A stretch of 64,000 bases of DNA from Burkholderiales bacterium (GTDB lineage Bacteria; Pseudomonadota; Gammaproteobacteria; Burkholderiales; Burkholderiaceae_C). A model generated the notes under the pieces. The model had not been told where the DNA came from, did not search any database, and saw only the letters and a list, made by a program, of their open reading frames with translations. How positions within the stretch are numbered: the first letter of the stretch is position 1; every line of letters starts with the position of its first letter. The DNA is taken from the NCBI GenBank assembly GCA_029268225.1, contig JAJUGJ010000005.1, positions 62,001 through 126,000 on the forward strand, in the 5' to 3' direction. A program made the translations under genes and the position numbers. Below, in pieces: positions 44,877 through 54,103 of this stretch.

Positions 44877-45515
44877 TCAGCGGCCTTGCAGGAAGGGGTT
44901 GTAGCGACGCTCTTCGCCGAAGGTGCTTTCCGGACCGTGACCGGGGGTGAAGGTCACGTCATCGCCCAGCGGCAGCAGCTTGGACTTGATCGCATGGATC
45001 AGGTCGGCGTGGTTGCCTTGCGGGAAGTCGGTGCGGCCGATGCTGCCGGCAAACAGCACATCGCCCACGAAGGCGTGGCGGGTGCCTTCGTGGAAGAACA
45101 CCACATGGCCGGGCGTGTGGCCGGGGCAGTGCAGCACCTTGAGCGTGTGCTCGCCGATGCTGACCTCGTCGCCGTCGTGCAGCCAGCGTGTGGGCGTGAA
45201 GTGTTCAGCCTGTGGGAAGCCGAACATCTGGCTCTGCTTGGGCAGGCCGTCGATCCAGAACTGGTCCCCGGTGTGGGGGCCGATGATCGGCAGGTCGAGT
45301 TCGCGCGCCAGCGTGCCGGTGCCGCCTGCGTGGTCGATGTGCGCGTGGGTGAGCCACAGGGCCTTGAGGACCAGGCCGCGCTCTTCCACGGCCTCGAGCA
45401 GCTTGCCCAGGTCACCGCCTGGGTCGATCAGGGCCGCCTCGTGCGTGGCATCGCACCAGACGAGCGAGCAGTTCTGTTCGAACGGGGTGACTGGGATGGT
45501 GAGGCGCTGGAACAT
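44877..45515 (-). CDS. MBL-fold metallo-hydrolase (glyoxalase II-like, YcbL type)
   Basis: 212 residues from ATG 45515, which gives the usual N-terminus MFQRLTIPVTPFEQNCSLVW. The upstream in-frame ATG adds eight atypical residues. The zinc motif is LTHAHIDHAGG, followed by CPGHTPGHVVF and VGDVLFAGSIGRTDFP. This short form lacks the C-terminal helical domain of true glyoxalase II and fits the YcbL/GloC group of hydroxyacylglutathione hydrolases. It is convergent with the beta-helix protein gene. Confidence 0.9.
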   Translation of the reverse strand: MFQRLTIPVTPFEQNCSLVWCDATHEAALIDPGGDLGKLLEAVEERGLVLKALWLTHAHIDHAGGTGTLARELDLPIIGPHTGDQFWIDGLPKQSQMFGFPQAEHFTPTRWLHDGDEVSIGEHTLKVLHCPGHTPGHVVFFHEGTRHAFVGDVLFAGSIGRTDFPQGNHADLIHAIKSKLLPLGDDVTFTPGHGPESTFGEERRYNPFLQGR

Positions 45516-45883
45516 GGGGCAAGAGGATGTGGACAACAAAGTCTCAAAACGTGTTGATTTGAAACAACTTTGGGGAGCGTAGCATCTTTGGGCCTGGGGG
45601 CGTGCATGGGAGGGCTATCGCTGATGGAACTCGGCGGCCGGGGATCCGCTCCTTCATTGCGCACAGTCTTTGAGCGTGAACCATGCCTCCAACCGAACGA
45701 GGCGTGAGCAGTTTGCGCAACTGGGCGCACATCCCCCAACGCGGGCCGTGGCCACCGCAGGCAATGTGTGGCAGGTGTCCATCCCGAACCAGCCGTTGAG
45801 TGACAGGCAATGAACCATTGCCAATATGGGTTGGCAATCATGCCTGTGCGCCTATCAGCTGACTGACTGCCAGCAACCGTGGC
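45516..45883. other. Gene-free interval between the MBL hydrolase and metR
   Basis: About 370 bases. Short open frames exist on the minus strand, but they lack ribosome-binding sites and resemble no family I know. The part next to the hydrolase (about 45516-45590) is locally AT-richer and should carry its promoter (AACAAAGTT and CAAATCAACACGTTT on the minus strand). The rest could be decayed coding DNA, but I cannot identify it. Confidence 0.35.
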
Positions 45884-46777
45884 TCAAGCCATATCGGCCG
45901 AGTGACGTGCCAGCTCAATGAACGCGTGCACGTAGTCGATGTCGGTGTCAGCCTCGCGCACACCCAGGTGAATCTGCTTGGCAATGCCCTTGGCACCTAA
46001 ACGCACCGGCACGACCTCCATGCGCTGGGCGTATTCCTGCACCAGCCAGCGCGGCAAGGCCGCCACGCCCCGGTTGCTGGCCACCATCTGCAGCATGATG
46101 TCCGTGGTCTCGATGGCTTTGTGGCGTTTGGGGGCAATGCCAGCGGGCATGAGGAACTGCGTGTAGATGTCCAGCCGATCCGTGGGGACAGGATAGGTGA
46201 TCAAGACCTCGTCTGTCAGTTGCCTGGGCTTGACATGGCTGGCACCCGCAAGCGGGTGGTCGGTGCTGACCACCAGCACCTGCTCGTAGTCGAACACCGG
46301 CTCAAAATGCAAGCCTGGCTTGTAGAGCGGATCGGGTGTGACCAGCATGTCGATTTCGTAGCCAAACAAGGCGCCGATGCCGCCGAACTGGAATTTCTGT
46401 TTCACGTCCACGTCGACATCCGGCCAGGCGGCCAGGTAGGGCGAGACGATCTTGAGCAGCCACTGGTAGCACGGGTGGCACTCCATGCCGATGCGCAGGG
46501 TGCCCCGCTCGCCCTGGGCAAACTGGCGTAACCGCTCCTCGGCCAGTGTCAGTTGCGGCAACACCCGGTTGGCCACGGCCAGCACGTACTGACCCGCCTG
46601 TGTCAGGCGCAAGCTGCGGCCCTCGCGCAGCCAGATGTCAGTGCCCAGTTGCTGCTCCAGCTTCTTCATCGAGTGGCTGAGCGCCGACTGGGTGACGCAC
46701 AGCACATCGGCTGCGGCGGTCAGTGATCCTTGCTTTTCAACCTCCTGGACGATGGCCAGGTGCATGCGCTCCAACAT
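45884..46777 (-). CDS. metR: LysR-family regulator MetR
   Basis: 297 residues. N-terminal winged helix: GSLTAAADVLCVTQSALSHSMKKLEQQL. The effector domain matches MetR (RIGMECHPCYQWLLKIVSPYLAAWPDVDVD), including the HPCYQWL segment typical of this regulator, which senses homocysteine. It is transcribed divergently from metE across a 104-bp gap with a LysR-type palindrome. This is the classic arrangement for homocysteine-responsive activation of metE with autoregulation. Confidence 0.95.
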   Translation of the reverse strand: MLERMHLAIVQEVEKQGSLTAAADVLCVTQSALSHSMKKLEQQLGTDIWLREGRSLRLTQAGQYVLAVANRVLPQLTLAEERLRQFAQGERGTLRIGMECHPCYQWLLKIVSPYLAAWPDVDVDVKQKFQFGGIGALFGYEIDMLVTPDPLYKPGLHFEPVFDYEQVLVVSTDHPLAGASHVKPRQLTDEVLITYPVPTDRLDIYTQFLMPAGIAPKRHKAIETTDIMLQMVASNRGVAALPRWLVQEYAQRMEVVPVRLGAKGIAKQIHLGVREADTDIDYVHAFIELARHSADMA

Positions 46778-46783
46778 GATGAA

Positions 46784-46796
46784 TGAGTAGATCTCA
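46784..46796. promoter_or_regulatory. LysR-type T-N11-A palindrome in the metR-metE gap, candidate MetR site
   Basis: TGAG-TAGAT-CTCA is a symmetric T-N11-A element 85 bp before metE and just before metR. The known MetR consensus TGAA-N5-TTCA has the same geometry. The half-site TGAATT at about 46805 and ACTTCA at about 46822 may form a second, weaker site. Confidence 0.5.
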
Positions 46797-46881
46797 TGGA
46801 TTGTTGAATTAATACCATTTTACTTCATGACCTTGGATTCTTAACCTTGCGGCCATTCTTGAACATCCAGAGCAACTGATC

Positions 46882-49173
46882 ATGGCCATCACACACAACC
46901 TGGGCTTTCCCCGCATCGGCGCCAAGCGCGAACTGAAGTTCGCCCTGGAGTCCTACTGGAAGGGCGAATCGTCGCGCGACGCCCTCAAGGCCCTCGGCGC
47001 TCAACTACGCCGCCGCCACTGGGGCAACCAGTCCGAGCTGGACTTCGTGCCGGTGGGCGACTTCGCGTTCTACGACCAGATGCTGGACATGAGCTTCACG
47101 CTGGGCAATCTGCCCGAGCGTGTGCAGGGCTTTCAGGGCGATGTGCTGGACAACTACTTCCGCGTGGCCCGTGGCCGTTCTGCGCAGAGCGCTGAACATG
47201 CCGCATGCTGCGGCGGTGGCGTGGCCGCTGGCGAGATGACCAAGTGGTTTGACACCAATTACCACTACATCGTGCCGGAGTTCACCTCGGCCACCACTTT
47301 CCAGCTGGACGCCTCGCGCCTTCTGACGCAACTGGCTGAAGCCCGCCAGTTGGGCCTGAACCCCAAGCCGGTGATCATCGGTCCCGTGACCTACCTGGCG
47401 CAAGGCAAGGCCAAGGATGACTCGAACAAGCTGGCACTGCTCGATCGCATCCTGCCTGTGTACGCCGAGTTGCTGGACACGCTGGCGGCGCAAGGTGTGG
47501 AGTGGGTGCAGATCGACGAACCCATGCTCGTGACGGAACTCGATGCCGACTGGAAGCACGCGTTCAACACCGCCTACCACCAGCTCAAGGCCACCAAGGT
47601 CAAGCTGCTGCTGGCCACCTACTTCGGCCAACTGGCCGAGAACCTGCACCTGGCAGCCAACCTGCCCGTGGCCGGCTTGCACATCGACGCCATCAATGGC
47701 CGCGAGGATGTTCAGCCCTTGCTGAACCTGCTCCCCGCCTACAAGGTGCTGTCGCTGGGCGTCATCAACGGCCGCAACATCTGGAAGACCGACCTGAATG
47801 CCGTACTGGACTGGATCGAGCCCATCTCAGAACGCCTGGGTGAGCGCCTGTGGATTGCCCCGTCGTGTTCGCTGCTGCATGTGCCGGTGGATCTGGACAG
47901 CGAGCAAAAGCTGGACGCCGAAGTGAAGTCATGGCTGGCCTTCGCACTGCAGAAGCTCGATGAGCTGCGCGTACTGGCCAGTGCATTGAACAACGGCCGA
48001 GCGGCAGTCAAGGCGGTGCTGGACGTCAACAAGGCGGCCATCGATGCCCGCCGTGCCTCCCCGCGCGTGAACGACCCGGCTGTCAAGGCTGCGCTGCTCA
48101 AGATCACGCACGAGCTGGGCAAGCGACAGAGCCCGTATGCCCAGCGTGCGACCAAACAAGCCGCGTTGCTGAAGTTGCCGGCCTATCCGACCACCACCAT
48201 CGGTTCGTTCCCGCAGACGGCCGACATTCGCCATGCCCGCAGCGAATTCAAGGCCGGGCGCCTTGATGAAGCTGGCTACCAGGCTGCGATGCGCAAGGAG
48301 ATTGAGCGCGCGGTGCGTGAGCAGGAGGCGCTGGATCTGGACGTGCTGGTACACGGCGAAGCCGAGCGCAACGACATGGTCGAGTACTTTGGCGAGCAGC
48401 TCGAAGGCTACGCCTTCAGCCAGTTCGGCTGGGTGCAGTCCTATGGCTCGCGCTGTGTGAAACCGCCCATCCTGTTCGGTGACATCAGCCGCCCCCAGGC
48501 TATGACGGTGGAGTGGATCAAGTACGCCCAATCGCTGACCCAGCGCCCCATGAAGGGCATGCTGACCGGCCCGGTTACCATCCTGAACTGGTCCTTTGTG
48601 CGTGACGACCAGCCCCGCTCGGTGTCGTGCTACCAGCTGGCGCTGGCCATCCGCGAAGAAGTGCTGGACCTGGAGAGGGCCGGGGTGCGCATCATCCAGA
48701 TCGACGAAGCTGCCCTGCGCGAAGGCCTGCCGCTGCGCAAGGCCCAATGGCAGACCTACCTGGATTGGGCCGTGGAGTCGTTCCGCATTACCGCCAACGG
48801 GGTCGACGACGAGACCCAGATCCATACCCACATGTGCTATTCGGAGTTCAACGACATCATCAAGGCGATTGCCGACATGGATGCCGACGTGATCACCATC
48901 GAGACCTCGCGCTCGGACATGGAGCTGCTCGACGCTTTCGAGAACTTCCACTACCCCAACGAGATCGGCCCGGGTGTGTACGACATCCACTCGCCCAACA
49001 TCCCGACGCAAGAGCACATCGTGCAGCTGATGAAGAAGGCCGCTGAGCGCGTGCCGGCTGAGCGCCTGTGGGTGAACCCGGACTGCGGTCTCAAGACCCG
49101 TCAGTGGCCCGAGGTGATCCCGGCACTGACCAACATGGTTGCCGCGGCCAAGGCCTTGCGCCAAGCCGCCTGA
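46882..49173 (+). CDS. metE: Cobalamin-independent methionine synthase
   Basis: 763 residues, normal size (two fused barrels). It transfers a methyl group from 5-methyltetrahydropteroyl-triglutamate to homocysteine. The N-terminal [18 protein letters not shown] is diagnostic. Zinc ligands are the His and Cys of HTHMCYSEF, a Glu shortly after ([10 protein letters not shown]) and the Cys of [10 protein letters not shown]. Divergent from metR, its probable activator, and followed 96 bp later by glyA, which feeds the folate one-carbon pool. Together with the MetH half-gene this shows both B12-dependent and independent routes. Confidence 0.97.
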   Translation: MAITHNLGFPRIGAKRELKFALESYWKGESSRDALKALGAQLRRRHWGNQSELDFVPVGDFAFYDQMLDMSFTLGNLPERVQGFQGDVLDNYFRVARGRSAQSAEHAACCGGGVAAGEMTKWFDTNYHYIVPEFTSATTFQLDASRLLTQLAEARQLGLNPKPVIIGPVTYLAQGKAKDDSNKLALLDRILPVYAELLDTLAAQGVEWVQIDEPMLVTELDADWKHAFNTAYHQLKATKVKLLLATYFGQLAENLHLAANLPVAGLHIDAINGREDVQPLLNLLPAYKVLSLGVINGRNIWKTDLNAVLDWIEPISERLGERLWIAPSCSLLHVPVDLDSEQKLDAEVKSWLAFALQKLDELRVLASALNNGRAAVKAVLDVNKAAIDARRASPRVNDPAVKAALLKITHELGKRQSPYAQRATKQAALLKLPAYPTTTIGSFPQTADIRHARSEFKAGRLDEAGYQAAMRKEIERAVREQEALDLDVLVHGEAERNDMVEYFGEQLEGYAFSQFGWVQSYGSRCVKPPILFGDISRPQAMTVEWIKYAQSLTQRPMKGMLTGPVTILNWSFVRDDQPRSVSCYQLALAIREEVLDLERAGVRIIQIDEAALREGLPLRKAQWQTYLDWAVESFRITANGVDDETQIHTHMCYSEFNDIIKAIADMDADVITIETSRSDMELLDAFENFHYPNEIGPGVYDIHSPNIPTQEHIVQLMKKAAERVPAERLWVNPDCGLKTRQWPEVIPALTNMVAAAKALRQAA

Positions 49174-49193
49174 CCAGTCCACCTCGCGGGCGT

Positions 49194-49251
49194 GGCCAGC
49201 GCACCGATGGTGCAGGCCATCCCCCTCATCGGTCCCGGCTTTGTCCGGGAC
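49194..49251 (+). promoter_or_regulatory. Two hairpins in the metE-glyA gap
   Basis: First hairpin 49194-49218: GGCC and GCACC pair with GGTGC and GGCC around GAT. Second hairpin 49232-49251: GTCCCGG-CTTTGT-CCGGGAC, ending 18 bases before the glyA ATG. There is no U tract, so they look more like a structured glyA leader than a terminator. I cannot match them to a known riboswitch. Confidence 0.35.
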
Positions 49252-49269
49252 TCATTGTTTGAGACCATC

Positions 49270-50520
49270 ATGTTTGACCGCACCCAATCCACGATCGCCC
49301 AGATCGATCCCGAACTGTTTGCCGCCATCCAGGCCGAGAGCCGCCGCCAGGAAGACCACATCGAGCTGATCGCCTCCGAAAACTACACCTCTCCTGCGGT
49401 CATGGAAGCGCAGGGCTCCCAGCTGACGAACAAGTACGCCGAAGGCTACCCAGGCAAGCGTTACTACGGTGGTTGTGAGCATGTGGACGTGGTCGAGCAA
49501 CTTGCCATCGACCGTCTGAAGGACTTGTTTGGTGCGCAATTCGCCAACGTGCAGCCCAACTCGGGCTCGCAGGCCAATCAGGCCGTGTTCTTCGCGTTGC
49601 TGCAGCCGGGCGACACCATCATGGGCATGAGCCTGGCCGAAGGCGGTCACCTGACGCATGGCATGGCGCTGAACATGTCGGGCAAATGGTTCAAGGTGGT
49701 GTCGTATGGCCTGAACGCGCAGGAAGACATCGACTACGACAAGATGGAGGCTCTGGCGCGTGAGCACCACCCCAAGCTCATCATCGCCGGCGCGTCGGCG
49801 TTTGCGCTGCGCATCGACTTTGAGCGCTTTGCCAGGATCGCCAAGGAGATCGGCGCCTACCTCATGGTGGACATGGCCCATTACGCCGGTCTGATTGCGG
49901 CGGGTGTGTACCCCAACCCAGTGCCATATGCTGACATCACGACATCGACCACGCACAAGAGCCTGCGCGGCCCCCGTGGCGGCATCGTCCTGACCAACAA
50001 CGAAGAGATCGCCAAGAAGATCAACTCGGCCATCTTCCCCGGCCTGCAAGGTGGACCGCTGATGCACATCATTGCGGGCAAGGCCGTGGCCTTCAAGGAG
50101 GCAGCCACGCCCGAGTTCAAGGCTTACCAGCAGCAGGTGGTGCGCAACGCTGCCGCACTGGCTGACACGCTGATCCAGCGCGGGCTGCGCATCGTGAGTG
50201 GTCGCACCGAAAGCCATGTGATGCTGGTGGACATGCGTCCCAAGGGGCTGACGGGCAAGGAGGCTGAGGCCGTCCTCGGACGCGCTCACATCACCTGCAA
50301 CAAGAACGGCATCCCCAACGACCCGCAAAAGCCTTTCGTGACCAGTGGCATCCGCCTGGGCACACCTGCCATGACCACGCGAGGTTTCAAGACCGAGCAG
50401 GCCGTGCAGGTGGGGAACCTGATCGCACAGGTATTGGACAACCCGCGCGATGAGGCCACCATCGTCCGTGTGCGTGAACAGGTTCAGGCCTTGACGGCTG
50501 AATTCCCTGTTTACCGCTGA
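49270..50520 (+). CDS. glyA: Serine hydroxymethyltransferase
   Basis: 416 residues from ATG 49270, the usual [17 protein letters not shown] start; the frame open to 49192 is leader. The PLP lysine is in [14 protein letters not shown], and [20 protein letters not shown] and [13 protein letters not shown] are family blocks. It converts serine and tetrahydrofolate to glycine and methylene-tetrahydrofolate. Placement after metE links folate one-carbon supply to methionine synthesis. Confidence 0.97.
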   Translation: MFDRTQSTIAQIDPELFAAIQAESRRQEDHIELIASENYTSPAVMEAQGSQLTNKYAEGYPGKRYYGGCEHVDVVEQLAIDRLKDLFGAQFANVQPNSGSQANQAVFFALLQPGDTIMGMSLAEGGHLTHGMALNMSGKWFKVVSYGLNAQEDIDYDKMEALAREHHPKLIIAGASAFALRIDFERFARIAKEIGAYLMVDMAHYAGLIAAGVYPNPVPYADITTSTTHKSLRGPRGGIVLTNNEEIAKKINSAIFPGLQGGPLMHIIAGKAVAFKEAATPEFKAYQQQVVRNAAALADTLIQRGLRIVSGRTESHVMLVDMRPKGLTGKEAEAVLGRAHITCNKNGIPNDPQKPFVTSGIRLGTPAMTTRGFKTEQAVQVGNLIAQVLDNPRDEATIVRVREQVQALTAEFPVYR

Positions 50521-50802
50521 GCCGACCTGCCCCCCCAGTCAAACCACTGGACAGAATTTGCCGGGGGCTCGGCAGTGTTGGATGTCGTGGCCGTGAGGAC
50601 GGATGGACTCTGTCTGCGGCATGCGGCTGCAGCAATCATTGCAATGAGGGTGCTGTCGATCGGGGGGGCGATGGCGCATCGGCACCGACGTTTGACTCAC
50701 CATTGAATCGAATTGGGCGGGTCAAGGTGCGCCAAACAGGCGCCAAGGTGAAGACACTTGCGACTCCGTTTCGGAATGTCCGCTTGTTGCATCAGGATTC
50801 GC
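50521..50802 (+). other. Gap between glyA and the roadblock-domain gene
   Basis: 282 bases. A weak 5-bp hairpin (50535-50550, CCAGT/ACTGG) follows glyA without a T tract. In the 100 bases before 50803 only AGGA, five bases before the chosen ATG, is recognised as a signal. No RNA gene or repeat is seen. Confidence 0.35.
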
Positions 50803-51654
50803 ATGGCCCGTCCTCCTCCAACCGTTCGCGTGATCGACCTCACCGCCCGCCTGGGCTTGCACGCCTTGGCGGATCTGGGGATCACCACAGCCTCCGAGCG
50901 GGGGCATTGGCCGCAGATTGCGTTGGGGCAGGGGGGCATGGCACCTCGACTCGACTGGTGGCGACCTGCCGGGGGCGATGCCTTTGCGCAGCCGCCATCG
51001 GACGCTGCGGCCACGATCGTGCTTGTGGGCCCGGGCTCTGCCAGCCTGTTGCGCCTGGCGCTCGCGTGGTTGGCGCCTGTCACCCAGGCGCCAGTTTGGG
51101 CCTTCCTGATGCCCAACGCCCTGATGGAGTCCGCGCTGTTCAAGGGGCTGCCTGCGGCACAGGCCGCTTGCACCTTGGCCTATCAACTGCCGGACAGCAG
51201 TCCGCAAACCCTCTGGTTCATCTTGATGGCGCAACTGGACAAGTTGCCCGTCGTGGACGAGCCGTCCCTTCACTCCTCACTTCCCAACGACATGAGTTCG
51301 AATCTGAAGCAATGCATGGATGCCGCGATGACCATCGACGGCGCTTTGGCGGCCGCCCTGGTGGACTATCGCAGTGGCATGTGCCTGGCCCAAGCCGGCG
51401 GTGGGCTCAATCTGGATCTGGCTGCCGCGGGCAACACCCAGGTCGTGAACGCGAAGCTCAAGACGATGGAGTCGCTGGGGCTGCGCCGCGGCATCGAAGA
51501 CATCCTCATCACCCTGTCGGACCAATACCATCTGATCCGTCTGGTGCCCAACAACCAAGGGCTCTTCCTCTACCTTGTCCTCGACAAGGCCAAGGGCAAT
51601 CTGGCTCTGGCACGATACAAGCTGACCGACATCGAGCGCTCGCTCAAGGTCTGA
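50803..51654 (+). CDS. Roadblock/LC7-domain protein with an N-terminal extension
   Basis: 283 residues from ATG 50803 (AGGA five bases upstream). The last ~120 residues, from MSSNLKQCMDAAMTIDGA to the end, are a roadblock/LC7 domain of the MglB-like type that binds small GTPases in other systems. VALVDYRSGM-like (here ALVDYRSGMCLA), AAGNTQVVNAKLKTM and IEDILITLSDQYHLIR support it. The first ~165 residues are in frame, GC-typical and unrecognised. Roadblock proteins often stand alone, so an internal start at 51292 is possible, but it lacks a Shine-Dalgarno. No GTPase gene is adjacent. Confidence 0.65.
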   Translation: MARPPPTVRVIDLTARLGLHALADLGITTASERGHWPQIALGQGGMAPRLDWWRPAGGDAFAQPPSDAAATIVLVGPGSASLLRLALAWLAPVTQAPVWAFLMPNALMESALFKGLPAAQAACTLAYQLPDSSPQTLWFILMAQLDKLPVVDEPSLHSSLPNDMSSNLKQCMDAAMTIDGALAAALVDYRSGMCLAQAGGGLNLDLAAAGNTQVVNAKLKTMESLGLRRGIEDILITLSDQYHLIRLVPNNQGLFLYLVLDKAKGNLALARYKLTDIERSLKV

Positions 51655-51678
51655 CTCACTTGTTCGCCACGGCCGTCC

Positions 51679-52341
51679 ATGCTCATTCATCCCGATTTCT
51701 CGCGTCCCGCCCTTGTGAGGGCGGAAGATCACCAGTGGGTGTCGTCACCGCAGCCTGGCGTGGAGCGGGTCATGCTGGATCGGCTGGGCGAAGAAAAGGC
51801 GCGTGCCACCAGCCTGGTGCGCTATGCACCGGGTTCGGTTTTCCCGGCTCATGGCCACCCCGGAGGCGAAGAGATCCTGGTGCTGTCAGGGACCTTCACG
51901 GATCACAGCGGGGATCATGGCGCCGGCTGGTATCTGCGCAACCCCCCTGGCTCTTCGCACCAGCCTTCGAGCGCCGAGGGGGCGCTCATCTTCGTGAAGC
52001 TCTGGCAGATGGCGCCCGATGACCAACACACTGTGCGGATCGACACCCGCGATCCCGCGGCGTGGCGCCATGATGAGTGGGGGGCGGTCTGCCCCCTGTT
52101 CGACAGCGAGGCCGAGCAGGTCAGTCTGAGGCGTTACCCGGACGGTGCTGCCGTCAAGCTGGACATGCGAGGCGGCGCCGAACTGTTGGTGACACAGGGC
52201 ACGTTGTGGGCTGCTGGAGAGCGCTTGTTGCGAGGCGGATGGCTGCGCTGGCCACCGAACGTGCCTTGCGAGTTGTCTGCGGGTGAGGGCGGGGTGACGA
52301 TCTACCTCAAGACCGGGCACTTGAGCGCGCTCACCGTATGA
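51679..52341 (+). CDS. ChrR-like cupin protein
   Basis: 220 residues, two cupin halves. The first has the metal set HGHPGGEEILVLSGTF followed by a His near PGSSHQP, matching the ChrR anti-sigma cupin domain. No N-terminal anti-sigma zinc domain and no sigma-factor gene accompany it, so it is probably a free-standing metal-binding cupin. The second half (about 130-220) is a degenerate cupin. Its stop overlaps the next ATG (ATGA), coupling it to the amine oxidase gene. Confidence 0.8.
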   Translation: MLIHPDFSRPALVRAEDHQWVSSPQPGVERVMLDRLGEEKARATSLVRYAPGSVFPAHGHPGGEEILVLSGTFTDHSGDHGAGWYLRNPPGSSHQPSSAEGALIFVKLWQMAPDDQHTVRIDTRDPAAWRHDEWGAVCPLFDSEAEQVSLRRYPDGAAVKLDMRGGAELLVTQGTLWAAGERLLRGGWLRWPPNVPCELSAGEGGVTIYLKTGHLSALTV

Positions 52342-53490
52342 GCCTCCAGCGTGCACGTGTGGCGATCGTCGGCGGTGGTCTCAGCGGACTGACGGCGGCC
52401 TGGTTGCTGGCGCAGCAGGGCATCGACGATGTGGTGCTGCTGGAGTCTCGCTCGGGGCTGGGTGGGCGCATCCTGTCGGTCGATGCCCATGGCGCGGCGG
52501 TGGATGCCACGGTCCCTGCCATCGATCGCTTCGACCTCGGCCCGACCTGGTTCTGGCCGGCGCCTCAGCCGCAACTCGATCACTTTGTGGCGGAGTTGGG
52601 TCTGGCACGCTTTCCTCAGTTCGATGAGGGCGATGTGCTGGTCGAGCGCACCCCGCATCAGGCGCCTTTGCGCGTGCAGGGATACCCCAGTGCGCCGGCA
52701 TCGATGCGTTGGCAGGGGGGGCACGGGGGCGTTGATTGCGGCGCTCCACCAGCGGCTGGATCCGGCCAGCTTGCGCACCGGGCACACCGTGTGCAGTGTG
52801 CGGCGCGCTGGGGCGCATGTGGACGTCGACGTCGAAAAGGCGGAGGGGGGCCGAGCCACCTGGCGTGTTGACCAGGTCTTGCTGGCGATGCCGCCGCGCT
52901 TGGCAGCCCGCCGCATCTCCTTCGAGCCGCCGCTGCCATCCGAGTTGCTGCATCGTTGGTGGCAGACGCCCACCTGGATGGCACCGCATGCCAAGTACGT
53001 GGCGATCTATGAGGCGCCGTTCTGGCGCGAACAGGGTCTGTCGGGCTCAGCGCGCAGTGCCGTGGGGCCGATGACCGAGATCCATGATGTGTCCATGCCG
53101 GGTGGCCATGCCGCCTTGTTCGGCTTCCTCGGCGTGCCCGCGCAGGTGCGCAGCCAGGTCTCCGAGGCCGACTTGCGCGCGCACTGTCGTGCCCAGTTGG
53201 GGCGCTTGTGGGGCGCGCGTGCCGCGGCGCCGGTGGCCGACGCCTTGAAAGACTGGGCAGCGGACCCGATGACGGCCACGGACGATGACCAGCATCCCCT
53301 GGGTCACCACGTCGAGGCGCCGCCTCGGAGCCCGGAGGCTGGGCCATGGCAGGGGTGTCTGACCGGCATCGGCAGCGAGTGGTCGCGGGAGTTTTCGGGG
53401 TACCTGGCAGGGGCGGTCGACGCAGCCACGGAAGGGGTGCGGGCGATGCTGGCCACGGGGCATGCGCGTGTTCCAATACTTGGTACGTGA
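52338..53490 (+). pseudogene. FAD-dependent amine oxidase, frameshifted
   Basis: Two overlapping frames together make one flavin amine oxidase. Frame one opens with the FAD-binding VAIVGGGLSGLTAAWLLAQQG and ESRSGLGGRI and runs to GYPSAPASMRWQGG. The homologous continuation GTGALIAALHQRL, up to the C-terminal FAD segment GWSREFSGYLAGAVDAA-like (SEWSREFSGYLAGA), lies in the next frame. The switch falls at a run of seven G (52715-52721); six G would restore a single ~383-residue protein. It may be a sequencing error, phase variation at a homopolymer, or a real loss. It is coupled by ATGA to the cupin gene. Confidence 0.8.
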
Positions 53491-53559
53491 TATGGCGGCA
53501 GCCCCGGGGTCACTTTGCGGACACCGACGGGCGCGCGGCGCATGCTTGGGAGAAGCGCA

Positions 53560-53877
53560 ATGAGTTGGTTGTACCTGGTGGTGGCCGGGCTGTTGGAGAT
53601 CGGTTGGCCAGTGGGCTTGAAGATGGCGCAAGAGCCCGCGACCCGTTGGTGGGGCATCGCGGCTGCGGTGGGCTTCATGGCCAGCAGCGGCTTTTTCCTG
53701 TGGCTCGCGCAGCGCCATATTCCCATGGGCACGGCTTACGCGGTGTGGACCGGTATCGGCGCGGCCGGGACCTTCCTGGTCGGGGTGATGTGCTTTGGTG
53801 ACCCTTCGTCCCTGATGCGCTACATGGGGGTGTTGCTCATCGTGGCCGGGGTGGTCACGCTCAAGCTGGCACACTGA
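53560..53877 (+). CDS. SMR-family exporter, Gdx (SugE) type
   Basis: 105 residues from ATG 53560, with GGAG five to eight bases upstream. Four membrane helices. Glu13 in LLEIGWPVGLK is the proton/substrate residue, and the GW-P-VGLK context is that of the Gdx/SugE subgroup rather than EmrE. Gdx exporters remove guanidinium ion in exchange for protons. No second SMR subunit is adjacent, as expected for a homodimer. No guanidine riboswitch is recognisable in the 69 bases upstream. Confidence 0.85.
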   Translation: MSWLYLVVAGLLEIGWPVGLKMAQEPATRWWGIAAAVGFMASSGFFLWLAQRHIPMGTAYAVWTGIGAAGTFLVGVMCFGDPSSLMRYMGVLLIVAGVVTLKLAH

Positions 53878-53881
53878 GAGA

Positions 53882-54076
53882 TCAGGTGGCGGAGGTGTCC
53901 GCCGGATGGCGGGCCTGCCAGGCGCGCAAGGCCTGGCGGTAGGCGTCCATGTCCAGATCGTATTGATCAAAAATGCACGGGTCGCAACCGTTGCCGCAGC
54001 AGGCATCCAGATCTGGCTGCACGGGTGGCTGAGGCTTGGGATCTGATTCGGGCGAAGCGGGGGGCGGGGTGCTCAT
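53882..54076 (-). CDS. Oxidoreductase-like domain small protein
   Basis: 64 residues. The Cys-rich block CCGNGCDPCIFDQYD followed by MDAYRQALRAW is the Oxidored-like family signature, which is also found at the N-terminus of some eukaryotic oxidoreductases. Four Cys may bind a metal. The N-terminus is Pro-rich and disordered. The function of the bacterial stand-alone form is not known. It is convergent with the SMR gene, four bases apart. Confidence 0.82.
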   Translation of the reverse strand: MSTPPPASPESDPKPQPPVQPDLDACCGNGCDPCIFDQYDLDMDAYRQALRAWQARHPADTSAT

Positions 54077-54103
54077 GGGCGATATTTTCGCCCAGACGGG
54101 GTA

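Noticed and set aside
45540..45841. Short minus-strand frames as genes or transposase remnant
   Set aside because: No ribosome-binding site, no recognised family and no inverted repeats at the borders.
53491..53559. Guanidine riboswitch before the Gdx-type exporter
   Set aside because: Expected from family knowledge, but I could not recognise any of the guanidine riboswitch motifs in the 69 bases upstream.
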